From Phycisphaerales bacterium (GTDB lineage: Bacteria; Planctomycetota; Phycisphaerae; Phycisphaerales; UBA1924), in assembly GCA_029260495.1 (NCBI GenBank), contig JAJDDD010000016.1, positions 124,001 to 188,000 on the forward strand: a stretch of 64,000 nucleotides of DNA, written 5' to 3'. A model generated the notes under the pieces. It did no database searches. It was given only the letters and a program-made list of their open reading frames with translations, and was not told where the DNA came from. The position numbers and the translations under genes were made by a program. Positions 19,184-28,378 of the stretch are shown here, in pieces (within the stretch, counting starts at the first letter, position 1; every line of letters begins with the position of its first letter).

Positions 19184-20017
19184 TTACGCGGGCGAGCGAC
19201 GCGTTTCGTGCGCTGCCTCGACGATGTGTTGTATTCTTGCAGGGTCCGGCTCGTTTGCCCAGTGCCCCTCGCGTTTGATATATGAACCAATGATGAGCGC
19301 ATCAGCGTGCTCAAAGAGCTTGGGGACTTGCTCCGGCGTCACGCCCGACCCAACGATCACCGGAAGCTTCGTCGCGCCAGCCGCAGCTTGAACATGCTCG
19401 GGCGCTGTCGCAGCCCCGGTTGCTGTTCCCGTCACAATCACGCCGTCAGCTCCGAAGAACTCAGCGGCGCGGGCGGTTTCTGCGAGGTCAACGTCAGCGG
19501 TCATCGCGTGGGCGCTGTGCTTCTTCTTGATGTCCGCAAGAATGCGCACATGCTCGGCGCCGATCATCTTCCGATACCGAAGCAGCGAGCCCGCATCCGC
19601 TTCCGCAAAGAGCCCTTCATCCGCGACCGACGCGAAAACAAACCCCTCAGCGCGAATGAAATCCGCTCCGGAAGCCTGCGCCGCCGCGAGCGCTTCGCAG
19701 TTTGCTCCAGCGAGAATCTGGAGCCCGAGCGGTTTGTGGATCTCGCTGCGCACGGCTCTCACAATTGCGGTCATGCACGCGACGATCTCGGGCCCGACGC
19801 GCCGACGCAGGTACGGCGCATCGTGCATGTTCTCCAGAATAACCGCGTCAAACCCTGATTCAGCAAGCAGTTGGGCCTCGGAGACTGCCTGCTCGATAAT
19901 GCGTTCTATTGGGTCAGTATGACGAGGCGTTCCAGACAGGGCGCCGACATGGACCATGCCTATGAGCGCTTTATCAACGCCAAACAGTGTGCGAGTCTGT
20001 GCGCAGGTACGTGTCAT
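19184..20017 (-). CDS. BtpA/SgcQ-family TIM-barrel protein
   Basis: 277 residues. G-M-V-H-V-G-A-L-S-G-T-P near the start, A-V-I-L-E-N-M-H-D-A-P-Y, G-L-Q-I-L-A-G-A-N, A-D-I-K-K-K-H-S-A-H and V-I-V-G-S-G-V-T-P-E-Q identify the BtpA/SgcQ family, which has a TIM-barrel layout. BtpA was named for an effect on photosystem I in cyanobacteria, but the family occurs widely, and SgcQ sits in a sugar operon. Here the start codon overlaps the permease stop (ATGA) and the stop lies 13 bases before the aminotransferase, so it is translationally embedded in the pyrimidine operon. Its reaction is unknown; a ribose or nucleoside side reaction is possible. Confidence 0.88.
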   Translation of the reverse strand: MTRTCAQTRTLFGVDKALIGMVHVGALSGTPRHTDPIERIIEQAVSEAQLLAESGFDAVILENMHDAPYLRRRVGPEIVACMTAIVRAVRSEIHKPLGLQILAGANCEALAAAQASGADFIRAEGFVFASVADEGLFAEADAGSLLRYRKMIGAEHVRILADIKKKHSAHAMTADVDLAETARAAEFFGADGVIVTGTATGAATAPEHVQAAAGATKLPVIVGSGVTPEQVPKLFEHADALIIGSYIKREGHWANEPDPARIQHIVEAAHETRRSPA

Positions 20018-21558
20018 TTGTGCGCACCAGCAGCGGCGCTGCGCTCGCGGGAGTCATGGGGATCACCCGCGCCGATATCCCCAGCTTCGGGAATCAATGT
20101 GCTGGGTATAACGATGCCTCGCTCTTCATCTGAACCGGGAATCAGATTGTCGAGCAGCACTCCGAGGAGGGCAGCGACCGCCATTCCGTTCGAGCCGATC
20201 GCGTTGATCACGCCGCGCAGGTTCTCCGGCAGTGCTGCGAGCAGAGGCTCAGCAGTTGGTTTGTACGAGGCGAGCACCTGGCCCGGGGTCACGATGTTTG
20301 CTGCTTCACCGATCGCGCTGAAATACGCCGGAACACTTAAGCCCATAAACAAGCTGAACCCCGCGATAAAAAGGTTTCGATCTGAGGAAAGGTCCGCCTT
20401 TGCGAGTTGCTGCACACCAACTGCTGCGATTAACCCAAAGAGCGCGCAGTACAGCCCGCCAACCACCGGCCCGGGAATCGCCGCTGCAAAGGCGCCGAAC
20501 TTTCCAAAAACACCAAGGAGTATCAAAATAACACTTGCAATCTGCACCACATAGCGCGAGCCAACCTTGCTGAGTCCGATGAGGCCCACGTTCTCCGAAT
20601 ATGACGTGGAGCTGAACCCGCCGAGCACGCCGGTGATCGCGCATCCGACGCCCTCAAACCCAATGCCGCGAGAAATCTGTTTCGGCGTGGGATCGCCCCC
20701 GCCCGCCATGTAAGAGCACGCGTGATAATCGCCGAACGATTCAATCATGGAGGCGAGATATCCAGCCAGCACCGCGATGATGAACGCGGGATCAAACAGA
20801 GGCGTCCCCCAAGGGAAGAAGATCTCACTCGGATTGAGTCGCACCCACTGGCTCGATGCGATGGGCTGAAGATTTACAAAAGCTGGATGCCCTTCGGTAA
20901 AGACGCCAATCGCGGGAATTGAGAGAATCCAACAGAGCGTCACCACCACGACGATCGCAGTGATGATTGGAAATATCTGAAAGAACCGAGATCTGCGCGA
21001 GAGCGCCAGCGAAAACAAAATGACGAGAAAAATAGTCAGCCCGGCGATGGGCCAGTGCGTGCCTGCTTTGGGAGCGCCATGCTGAAACAAAGCCAGGCCG
21101 ATCAACATGATGACGGGACCGATCACTACGGGGCTCAGCGCGCGTCTTAGCCAGCCGATCAATCCCGTGAACCCGATCAACATTTCGATCGCAGCGCCCG
21201 CGATGATGGCGCCCGCGATGTATCGCATAATCGTTGGCCCATCGTCGCCAGCATCTGCTCGTGTGCTGATGACGAAGAAAAACGCTGCAAGAAAACTGAA
21301 CGAAACTCCCTGAATGATGGGAAGCCGCGAGCCAATCGTTGCCTGCAGCGCCGTCGCGACACCGCTACACAGCATGACCGAAGAAATGAGCGTCGCGACT
21401 TGACCGTCCGTCATGCCCATCGCCGGTCCGAGTAGGAGCGGGACGGAGACGGTGGCGCCGAACATGGTGAGCGTGTGCTGGAGCGCGAGCAAGATCGCCT
21501 TGCCGATCGGCGGCTTGTCATCAAGCCCGTAAATGACGCCTGACTTCACATTCTGCAT
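20014..21558 (-). CDS. NCS2-family nucleobase permease (uracil/xanthine type)
   Basis: A membrane importer of uracil or xanthine with protons or sodium. 514 residues with roughly 12-14 hydrophobic segments. NCS2 signs: an early A-L-Q-H-T-L-T-M-F-G-A-T-V-S-V-P, R-L-P-I-I-Q-G-V-S-F-S-F, G-P-V-I-M-L-I-G-L-A-L-F, and E-S-F-G-D-Y-H-A-C in the central half-helix region that lines the substrate site. The operon context (pyrimidine breakdown) favours uracil or thymine as substrate over purines, which is inference. It overlaps the BtpA-like gene by 4 bases and follows beta-ureidopropionase by 37. Confidence 0.92.
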   Translation of the reverse strand: MQNVKSGVIYGLDDKPPIGKAILLALQHTLTMFGATVSVPLLLGPAMGMTDGQVATLISSVMLCSGVATALQATIGSRLPIIQGVSFSFLAAFFFVISTRADAGDDGPTIMRYIAGAIIAGAAIEMLIGFTGLIGWLRRALSPVVIGPVIMLIGLALFQHGAPKAGTHWPIAGLTIFLVILFSLALSRRSRFFQIFPIITAIVVVVTLCWILSIPAIGVFTEGHPAFVNLQPIASSQWVRLNPSEIFFPWGTPLFDPAFIIAVLAGYLASMIESFGDYHACSYMAGGGDPTPKQISRGIGFEGVGCAITGVLGGFSSTSYSENVGLIGLSKVGSRYVVQIASVILILLGVFGKFGAFAAAIPGPVVGGLYCALFGLIAAVGVQQLAKADLSSDRNLFIAGFSLFMGLSVPAYFSAIGEAANIVTPGQVLASYKPTAEPLLAALPENLRGVINAIGSNGMAVAALLGVLLDNLIPGSDEERGIVIPSTLIPEAGDIGAGDPHDSRERSAAAGAHK

Positions 21559-21595
21559 CGGGGCTGCATTCTCCTGATCGAAAATCGAGCAGTTC

Positions 21596-22486
21596 TCAAG
21601 TCGCCGGCATGACCACGGTCGTCGCAGCGATCTTTTCGTAGGACTCCGGCCGACGATCCCGATAGAACTGCCAGGTGTTGCGCACTTCCTGAATCATGTC
21701 GAGGTCCAGGTCGGCGACGAGCACCTCATCCTCGGTTCGCGACGCCTCAGCGATCAGTTGTCCGCGCGGGTCGCAGAAGTAGCTCGATCCATAGAACTCG
21801 CCGATATTCCAGGGTGACTCCGTCCCAACGCGATTGATAGCGCCGATGAAGTATTGGTTCGCAACCGCGTGCGCCGGCTGCTCGAGCTTCCACAGATACT
21901 CGCTCAACCCCGCGACAGTCGCGGATGGATTGAAAACGATCTCCGCGCCGTTAAGCCCCAGCTCGCGCGCGCCTTCCGGGAAATGCCGGTCATAGCAGAT
22001 ATAGACGCCGATCTTCCCGAACGTCGTTTGGAATACCGGATACCCAAGATTGCCGGGCTTGAAGTAGAACTTCTCCCAGAAGCCGGGATGGCAGTGGGGG
22101 ATGTGGTGTTTGCGGTACGTGCCCAGATACTGCCCACGCTCGTCGATGACAGCGGCAGAGTTGTAAAGAACGCCGGACATCTCCATTTCATAGATCGGCA
22201 CAACCATGACCATCTCATGTTTGCGCGCCAGATCCTGCATTAGGCGGACTGTTGGTCCATCGGGTATCGACTCGGCGGTTTCATACCAGCGCGTGTCCTG
22301 TTCGGCGCAGAAGTAAGGGCCATAGAAAATTTCCTGCAAACAGCACACGTTGGCGCCCTTGTCCGCAGCCTGACCGATCAGCCCGACGTGTTTTTCGATC
22401 ATCGCCCGCTTGATCTTCTCAACAGGTGAATCCGCCGGCTCGGGATTCGAAGCCTGGATGAGCGCGGCCCGTGTGATTCTCGGCAT
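21596..22486 (-). CDS. Beta-ureidopropionase (N-carbamoyl-beta-alanine amidohydrolase), nitrilase superfamily
   Basis: Releases CO2 and ammonia from N-carbamoyl-beta-alanine, giving beta-alanine; step three of the reductive pyrimidine route. 296 residues with the nitrilase triad: Glu in C-L-Q-E-I-F-Y-G-P-Y, Lys in Y-R-K-H-H-I-P, and Cys in Y-I-C-Y-D-R-H-F-P-E. The stretch I-V-F-N-P-S-A-T-V-A-G-L-S-E with A-I-N-R-V-G-T-E and Y-G-S-S-Y matches beta-ureidopropionase rather than generic nitrilases. Second gene of the operon, 67 bases after mmsA. Confidence 0.93.
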   Translation of the reverse strand: MPRITRAALIQASNPEPADSPVEKIKRAMIEKHVGLIGQAADKGANVCCLQEIFYGPYFCAEQDTRWYETAESIPDGPTVRLMQDLARKHEMVMVVPIYEMEMSGVLYNSAAVIDERGQYLGTYRKHHIPHCHPGFWEKFYFKPGNLGYPVFQTTFGKIGVYICYDRHFPEGARELGLNGAEIVFNPSATVAGLSEYLWKLEQPAHAVANQYFIGAINRVGTESPWNIGEFYGSSYFCDPRGQLIAEASRTEDEVLVADLDLDMIQEVRNTWQFYRDRRPESYEKIAATTVVMPAT

Positions 22487-22553
22487 GTATCACCTCATCA
22501 ATATTCAATTGAGCCCACGCGGGCTCGTAGAGCTTCCACTTGTCTTCTGAACT

Positions 22554-24041
22554 TCACATCCAGCGAGTGACGGTGATCTTGTATTCTGTATAGAACCGGA
22601 CCGAATCCTCGCCATTTGCATGGAGCGAGCCGAAGAACGAATCCTTCCACCCTGCAAACGGGAAGACCGCCATTGGCGCCGGCACACCAACATTGATGCC
22701 CACCATGCCCACGTCAGTGTGCATCTTGAATCGCCGGGCGTTGTACCCACTGCTCGTGAAGATCACCGCCATGTTTCCATATTGCGAACGATTCACAGCG
22801 GCAATCGCCGCATCCAGTGTCGGCTCGCGCATCACGGAAAGCACAGGTCCGAAGATTTCCTCCGTGCAGATGCGCATTGCGCTGGTCACGTTGTCAAAGA
22901 TCGTCGGTCCGACAAAGCAGCCCTGCGCCGGCATTTCATGGGCGCGACCGTCCAGCGCAAGGTCGGCGCCGTCTTCAACGCCAGCTTCGATGAACCCCAG
23001 CACTCGCTGCTTGCTCGCTTCATCGATGAGCGGCCCCATGTCCACCTGCGGATCATCACCGGCGCGCACCTTGATCTCTTTCGCCTTTTCCACAAGCGCC
23101 GGAACCAACCAGTCCGCTGCGTCACCCACCGCGATCAGCACCGAGCCCGCCAGACATCGTTGCCCGGTGTTGCCGAAACAAGAGCCCAGCATACCGTCAA
23201 TTGCGGCTTCGCGGTTGGCGTCGGGCATGACGATCATGCAGTTTTTGGCGCCGGCCATGCACTGGGCCCGTTTGCCCGCCGCGGTCGCAGTGGAGTAGAT
23301 GTGCTTCGCGACTTTCGTCGAGCCAACAAAGGAGACGGCGCGCACGTCGTCATGCGTAATCAGATGATCGACAACCTTCGGCCCGCCTTGCACCAGATTG
23401 AGAACGCCCGCCGGGAGCCCTGCTTCATGGGCCAACTCGACCTCGCGGATCGTGCTCCCCGGATCTTTTTCCGATGGCTTCAAGACAAAGGTGTTCCCGC
23501 ATGCAATCGCCATGGGCCACATCCACATCGGCACCATGACAGGGAAGTTGAATGGCGTAATCCCGACACACACGCCCAGGGGCACGCGATCCGCTGATGA
23601 ATCAATCCCGACGCCGCCCTCATCATCTGTTCTGCAAAACGAACTGGAGACTGCGATCTGAGGCAGAGAGCTCCCCATCATGAGGGCAGGCGCAGCGCAT
23701 GCAAACTCGATGCAATCGATCCCGCGTCGCACATCGCCGCGCGCCTCCGGCGATGTTTTGCCGTGCTCGCGCACAATCATCTGCGCGAGTTCTTCGAAGT
23801 TTTTTTCCAAGATTTCTTTGTAGCGAAAGAAGAACTGGCATCGTTCCCCGACGGGTGTCGCTGCCCAGGCTGGGAATGCTTCTCGCGCCGCTGCTACCGC
23901 AGCCTCGGCTGCCCGCGTGTCATCCAGCCGAACCGTGCCGACCGTTTCTCCCGTCGCCGGATTTGTCACGACGGCCGCCTCGCCGCCCGCCTCGCCCACG
24001 CGGCGCCCGCCGATGAAGTTTTCCAGGATCAAGTTGCTCAT
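22554..24041 (-). CDS. mmsA: (Methyl)malonate-semialdehyde dehydrogenase, CoA-acylating
   Basis: Oxidises malonate or methylmalonate semialdehyde with NAD and CoA to acetyl-CoA or propionyl-CoA and CO2. 495 residues from the ATG at 24041, which has GAGGAG 10 bases upstream; the 65-residue in-frame extension is Arg-rich and non-coding in character. ALDH features: E-H-G-K-T, T-P-F-N-F-P-V-M-V-P, F-V-G-S-T-K-V, and the nucleophile Cys in G-N-T-G-Q-R-C-L-A-G-S. The early F-I-G-G-R and G-N-T-F-V-L-K-P-S-E-K patterns fit MMSDH. It is the first gene of the six-gene operon and provides its final catabolic step. Confidence 0.94.
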   Translation of the reverse strand: MSNLILENFIGGRRVGEAGGEAAVVTNPATGETVGTVRLDDTRAAEAAVAAAREAFPAWAATPVGERCQFFFRYKEILEKNFEELAQMIVREHGKTSPEARGDVRRGIDCIEFACAAPALMMGSSLPQIAVSSSFCRTDDEGGVGIDSSADRVPLGVCVGITPFNFPVMVPMWMWPMAIACGNTFVLKPSEKDPGSTIREVELAHEAGLPAGVLNLVQGGPKVVDHLITHDDVRAVSFVGSTKVAKHIYSTATAAGKRAQCMAGAKNCMIVMPDANREAAIDGMLGSCFGNTGQRCLAGSVLIAVGDAADWLVPALVEKAKEIKVRAGDDPQVDMGPLIDEASKQRVLGFIEAGVEDGADLALDGRAHEMPAQGCFVGPTIFDNVTSAMRICTEEIFGPVLSVMREPTLDAAIAAVNRSQYGNMAVIFTSSGYNARRFKMHTDVGMVGINVGVPAPMAVFPFAGWKDSFFGSLHANGEDSVRFYTEYKITVTRWM

Positions 24042-24258
24042 GTGTGGTCCACTCCTCTTGGCTGCCGGACGGGACGGTTCTTTACCTGAAAGGCCGTTCG
24101 GGCGAAACGACCCATTGTAGCGATCACGCGCTCGCGAGCGATATTCCGAGCCTCTGGCGCGGTCACGCTGGTCGCGCCAGGGTGGGCGCCCCAATGGTCG
24201 GTTCTCGGGCGTGCTTTTCACTGGACCGGGCCGCAAACCCGTCTACTCTGTGGGTGAG

Positions 24259-25752
24259 ATGAGAGAAACACCACGCCTCACCGGAGCGCTGGCATTCGCT
24301 GCTGGCATATGGATGGTCTGCCAGCCGGCGGCGGCAGACGTGACGCCCGATCGAGTCCTCCTTCTGTACAACTCCCAGAACGCGGAATCCCAGGCTGTCC
24401 GCGATCTCTACATCGCAGCTCACCCCGGCGTGCTGGAGTTCGATCTCAACGACACGGCGCTCGGGACGGGGAACATCTCGCGCGCCGTCTACGAGAGCCA
24501 GATTCGGGCTCCGCTGCTCACATTTCTCAATGACGGCGCGGCGCCCATTCCGACCTCCCAGCAGGTGATCGCGATCGCCACCACGCGCGGCCTGCCTGCG
24601 CGCATAGCTGGTACTCCTGGCTTAGAATTTTCAATCACTTCCGATTTCGCCAGCTTCGAGTGCGAGCTCTCCCTCGTTCAGCAGGATCTCTCCCTTCCCG
24701 GCGAGGCCGGCGAGGCATTCGACTTTCGCTATTCCAGCCTCATCGACAATCCCTACCACGGCTCTGTCGGCGTGCCCATCGACTCCTTCTCCCGCGCGCA
24801 GATCGAAACTGTGCGCACAGATGCGAACTTTGATGTCATCCAGAACGCGGGATGGAGCATTGATGATCTCACACCGGGTGATTTCTATCTTGTTTGCCGG
24901 CTGGACGCCGCTCCTGATCCTGTCGCGCGCGGCGCCAACACCGCAATCGACAACATCGCCGCCCTGATCTCGCGTTCGCAAAATCTTACGCTTACGCCCT
25001 GCAAGACGCAGGTGCTGCTCGATGAATACTCCTGCACCGATCAACTTGATGATGACGGGCTCGGCGCCCTGCTTCCTGCCCGCGATGACTACGATCAGAC
25101 CGTCGCAGTTCTCACTCCGGCAGGCTTCAGCAGTATCCTCCACGATGAGACATCCGAGTTCTTTGAGCAGTTTGAGCTGCCCGATCAGACCTCGCCGCTC
25201 GCAGTCATCGGAACGTATGGCGAGAATCACCGTATAAGCGGAATGTGCGGTGAAAGCCCGCCAGGCGCCGGTGTATACATTTCCACTTACACCCATGTGC
25301 ATCCCGCTGGGGTTTTTCTCTCCATCGAGTCGTTCAACGGCAACAGCATTATCAACGGCGCCATCCGTGGAAATCAGGGTCAGGCGCTTGATTTTATTGC
25401 AGCCGGGGGTTCATTCACAATCGCCACCGTCGCTGAGCCTTTCACGGTCGGCGTCGCGAGTCTTGAATATCTCACTGAGAATCTCTATCTCAATCACATG
25501 ACCTACGCCGAAGCAGCCTACGCCGCCGTCCCCTTCCTGAGTTGGCAAAGCACTCCCGTGGGCGATCCGTTGGCAAAGGTCGGGGTTGTTGGAGTGACGC
25601 CGTCGGATCTGAATGGCGACGGCGTGGTTTCCTCGTTCGATCTCGCCCTGCTTTTGGGCGCGTGGGGCACGGACGACTGCGCCGCAGACCTTAATGGCGA
25701 TGGGATCGTCGGCGCCGTTGACTTTGCGATATTGCTTGGCTCATGGGGCTGA
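24259..25752 (+). CDS. Secreted TIGR03790-type protein with dockerin-like C-terminus
   Basis: 497 residues from the ATG at 24259. The signal peptide ends near Q-P-A-A-A-D. The body opens with R-V-L-L-L-Y-N-S-Q-N-A-E-S and later has V-I-A-I-A-T-T-R-G-L-P and a D-F-A-S-F-E-C-E-L block. This resembles the TIGR03790 family, secreted proteins of unknown function that look peptidase-like (clan CD-like strand order); that resemblance is tentative. The C-terminus carries two dockerin-like repeats, D-L-N-G-D-G-V-V-S-S-F-D-L-A-L-L and D-L-N-G-D-G-I-V-G-A-V-D-F-A-I-L, the protein ending exactly at L-G-S-W-G. It diverges from mmsA across about 220 bases. Confidence 0.8.
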   Translation: MRETPRLTGALAFAAGIWMVCQPAAADVTPDRVLLLYNSQNAESQAVRDLYIAAHPGVLEFDLNDTALGTGNISRAVYESQIRAPLLTFLNDGAAPIPTSQQVIAIATTRGLPARIAGTPGLEFSITSDFASFECELSLVQQDLSLPGEAGEAFDFRYSSLIDNPYHGSVGVPIDSFSRAQIETVRTDANFDVIQNAGWSIDDLTPGDFYLVCRLDAAPDPVARGANTAIDNIAALISRSQNLTLTPCKTQVLLDEYSCTDQLDDDGLGALLPARDDYDQTVAVLTPAGFSSILHDETSEFFEQFELPDQTSPLAVIGTYGENHRISGMCGESPPGAGVYISTYTHVHPAGVFLSIESFNGNSIINGAIRGNQGQALDFIAAGGSFTIATVAEPFTVGVASLEYLTENLYLNHMTYAEAAYAAVPFLSWQSTPVGDPLAKVGVVGVTPSDLNGDGVVSSFDLALLLGAWGTDDCAADLNGDGIVGAVDFAILLGSWG

Positions 25753-25800
25753 AGGCTGCGCGCTACGAACGTGGCGTGTGTGCAATCGGGGATTTTTGAT

Positions 25801-26454
25801 TTACTTCCGTCTTCGTGCGAGAACCAGCGCAAGTCCAATCAATGGCAAAGCAGATCCGGGCGCCGGAATAAACTGGATTCGGTCCACGCCGACTTCACCT
25901 GTAATCAAATCCGGCCCCATAGCAACAGGGGCAAAGGGTGCTGGATCGTGGCGGATTAGCATCCGATCAGCGCTTGACAGCGCGTCTGTGAATGTCAGTC
26001 CAGCGTCGCCGCCGGCGATTTGCGTCCAGAGCGACTTATCGGTGAGATCGACCGTGAACTCGCTCCATTCCGCCGTCGGCGCAAAGCCTTCGTTGAAGAG
26101 CCAGAGATTGGTGCGCCTTCCGATCGCAAGGTGCACATCCAGCTCTTGATCCCCCTCGATGTCAGCGAGCCAGAGCTTGATTGTTGTGACACCGGCTGCG
26201 ATGTAGTCGCCGGCATATTCGATCCCGCGATTCCGCGAGCCCAAGAAGGCGTCTTCTTCTGTCGCGATGCGCAGGAAACCATCGCCGGCGCCACCGACGC
26301 CGCCTGTCACCGGGCTTGAAACGAACGCCCCGCCGCCCCAGCCTCGGTTTGTTCCATCTGTGAAGTCCTCTGTGAAGGGCGAGCTCACCGCCAACGCCGG
26401 TGCGCACAACAACGACATCGCCGCAACTCCGGCTCCAGCAATACATGATGACAT
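25801..26454 (-). CDS. Secreted protein with PEP-CTERM-like sorting tail
   Basis: 217 residues from the ATG at 26454; an ATG at 26475 adds seven residues. The signal peptide ends near A-L-A-V-S. The body is beta-rich and Gly-rich without a recognised enzyme motif (possibly a jelly-roll). The last about 22 residues are P-A-P-G-S, a hydrophobic helix, then A-R-R-R-K. This is the tripartite pattern of PEP-CTERM-type tails cut by exosortase, with PAPGS in place of PEP. No exosortase gene is in the window. Function unknown; export and C-terminal sorting are likely. Confidence 0.75.
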   Translation of the reverse strand: MSSCIAGAGVAAMSLLCAPALAVSSPFTEDFTDGTNRGWGGGAFVSSPVTGGVGGAGDGFLRIATEEDAFLGSRNRGIEYAGDYIAAGVTTIKLWLADIEGDQELDVHLAIGRRTNLWLFNEGFAPTAEWSEFTVDLTDKSLWTQIAGGDAGLTFTDALSSADRMLIRHDPAPFAPVAMGPDLITGEVGVDRIQFIPAPGSALPLIGLALVLARRRK

Positions 26455-26565
26455 CGAATAGTTCCTATTTCCCAAGTGACTTCCAATTTCCCTGAAAACG
26501 CGGCAGGCAGCGCAAGCCCACGCGACAATGCAACAGCGAGTTTACGTCGATGAATATATCCTCGC

Positions 26566-26598
26566 AATAAAAAAGCCGGCGTCCGAAGAGCCGGCTTT
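26566..26598 (-). terminator. Rho-independent terminator of the rpsB-tsf transcript
   Basis: On the minus strand a 9-bp stem, AAAGCCGGC / GCCGGCTTT (26590-26598 with 26572-26580), encloses a 9-base loop. It is followed by a run of T residues (A residues 26566-26574 on the plus strand). It lies about 40 bases beyond the tsf stop. Confidence 0.88.
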
Positions 26599-26635
26599 GA
26601 ACATATGTCACAATGGTGAAGATATCGACGCGAAG

Positions 26636-27454
26636 TCAGCCGGTTTCCCCGATTTGCCAGCGCAGAAACGCTGTGATCGTCGCGTCATTCGGGAACAACT
26701 CCTTGATCTTCTTATCCGGATCCTTCACGAAGGGCTGCTCCAGGAGCGCCACTTCCTCGAAGAACTTTCGCATTTTTCCGTTGACCATCATCTCAGCGAT
26801 CTCAGCGTTCTTGCCCGATTCAAGCGCCTGCTCCATCGCAAACCGGCGCTCTTTCTCGATCACATCCGCTGGAACATCATCAGCTGAGACTCCAAGGGGC
26901 CGCGGATGCGCCGCAGTGATGTGCATGCACACATTTCGCAGCAAATCCTGACTGACAGATCCCTCAGCCTGAATCAGCACACCGGTTTTTCCATCGTGAT
27001 GGATATAGGTGCCGAACATCGTCGACCCTTCGCCGGTCAGTTTGTGGGCCCGCGCGATGGAGGCATTTTCCCCCGTCTTGATCCGAACCTCATCGACAAT
27101 CGCGTTCATCGCGTCCGTCGGCGTCACATCGCCCGCGTTGGCGTCGAGCGCGAGTTCAGCGACCTTGTTGGCAGCGTTGGCGAACTGTTCGTTTTTCGCG
27201 GTGAAATCTGTTTCAGTGCGCACTTCAACGATCGTCGCCTCGCGCCCATCCTTATGCACCGCGATCACGATTCGACCTTCGCCGGCGGCGCGGTCGGTGC
27301 GCTTATCCATTTTCCCTTTGAGTTTCTTGCGCAGGTAGTCTTCGGCTGCGGTGACGTCACCTGACGTTTCCGCGAGCGCCTGCTTGCAATCCATCATTCC
27401 GAGGCCCGTTGAGGCGCGAAGCGCCATCACGTCCTTGGCGCTAATTTCCGCCAT
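26636..27454 (-). CDS. tsf: Translation elongation factor Ts
   Basis: The guanine-nucleotide exchange factor for EF-Tu. 272 residues. An N-terminal UBA-like domain carries L-R-A-S-T-G-L-G-M-M-D-C-K-Q-A-L, followed by A-E-D-Y-L-R-K-K-L. The core has T-D-F-T-A-K-N-E-Q-F. The I-A-R-A-H and A-A-x-P-R-P-L segments of the dimerisation domains follow. It lies 57 bases after rpsB in the standard order, and a terminator follows. Confidence 0.96.
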   Translation of the reverse strand: MAEISAKDVMALRASTGLGMMDCKQALAETSGDVTAAEDYLRKKLKGKMDKRTDRAAGEGRIVIAVHKDGREATIVEVRTETDFTAKNEQFANAANKVAELALDANAGDVTPTDAMNAIVDEVRIKTGENASIARAHKLTGEGSTMFGTYIHHDGKTGVLIQAEGSVSQDLLRNVCMHITAAHPRPLGVSADDVPADVIEKERRFAMEQALESGKNAEIAEMMVNGKMRKFFEEVALLEQPFVKDPDKKIKELFPNDATITAFLRWQIGETG

Positions 27455-27511
27455 GGCTGATCAATCTCCGATGTCTCGGCGGCCGCGCTCTCGCGCCAGC
27501 CGCAACCAAAG

Positions 27512-28378
27512 TTATTCGCCTGCGGTCTCCGTTGTCGCCGTTGCGACCGGAGTGCCCGTCTCACTCTCGCCTGGCTCCACCTCCGCCGCGATCGGCGTGG
27601 CGTCGTCAGCCCGATACTGCGCCCGTGTGCTGCGTCGAGGCGTCGAAGCCTGGAGAGCTGCCTCAGCAGCGTCGCCTTCGCCATCCTTCGACGGCCGCAT
27701 CTGCTTGCCATCCACGATCGCTGCACACAACTCACGAACAATCACATCGATCGCCCGCATTGAATCATCATTGCCTGGAATCGGAATATCCGCGAGCGCC
27801 GGGTCGCCGTCCGTATCGATCAGACAGATCGTCGGGATGCCGAGCTTGTGCGCCTCGCGAAGAGCGTTCAGCTCACGCCGGACGTCGATCACCACGATCA
27901 CGCCAGGCATTTTATTCATATTCCGGATGCCTTCGAGGTTGCGCTTGATTTTGCGCATCTCTCTGCGAAGGCGGCTCTCCATCTTCTTGGAGTAGCTCTG
28001 GAAGTTATCCGCTTCCTCGATCGCTTCGAGCTCTTCGAGTCTTTTCAGACGAGAGCGAATTGTTCGGAAGTTTGTCAGCGTGCCGCCCAGCCAACGCTCG
28101 ATGACGTAGTGCATCTTGACATCGGTGACGCGCTGCTCCAGCACAGTCTTCGCCTGTCGCTTGGTGCCGACGAAGCAGACATCTTTTCCTTCAGCCACCG
28201 TTTTAGAGATGAACTTCTTCGCGAGAAGCAATCCCTTTACGGTTTCCTTGATGTCGATGATGTGAATGGAGTTGCGTTTGCCGTAGATGAACCGCTCCAT
28301 CTTCGGATTCCAGCTTGAAGCGTGCTGCCCGAAGTGAATGCCGGTTTCAATCAGGTCTTCAACAAGTGAGTTTGCCAT
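27512..28378 (-). CDS. rpsB: 30S ribosomal protein S2
   Basis: 288 residues from the ATG at 28378 (M-A-N-S-L-V). Family signs: E-T-G-I-H-F-G-Q-H-A-S-S-W-N-P-K-M, Y-I-Y-G-K-R-type F-I-Y-G-K-R-N-S-I-H-I-I-D-I-K-E-T, W-L-G-G-T-L-T-N-F-R-T-I, I-D-V-R-R-E-L-N-A-L-R-E-A, and D-x-D-G-D-P. About 50 residues of Ala/Thr/Glu-rich tail extend past the usual end. A promoter-like sequence about 265 bases upstream implies a long leader. No clear Shine-Dalgarno sequence is visible. Confidence 0.96.
   Translation of the reverse strand: MANSLVEDLIETGIHFGQHASSWNPKMERFIYGKRNSIHIIDIKETVKGLLLAKKFISKTVAEGKDVCFVGTKRQAKTVLEQRVTDVKMHYVIERWLGGTLTNFRTIRSRLKRLEELEAIEEADNFQSYSKKMESRLRREMRKIKRNLEGIRNMNKMPGVIVVIDVRRELNALREAHKLGIPTICLIDTDGDPALADIPIPGNDDSMRAIDVIVRELCAAIVDGKQMRPSKDGEGDAAEAALQASTPRRSTRAQYRADDATPIAAEVEPGESETGTPVATATTETAGE

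Noticed and set aside
19184-20017. BtpA-like gene as evidence for photosynthesis
   Set aside because: No photosynthesis gene is present, and the family is wide-spread in non-phototrophs.
23917-24236. 65-residue N-terminal extension of mmsA
   Set aside because: The extension is Arg- and Pro-rich, precedes a start with a good Shine-Dalgarno sequence, and is not seen in the family.
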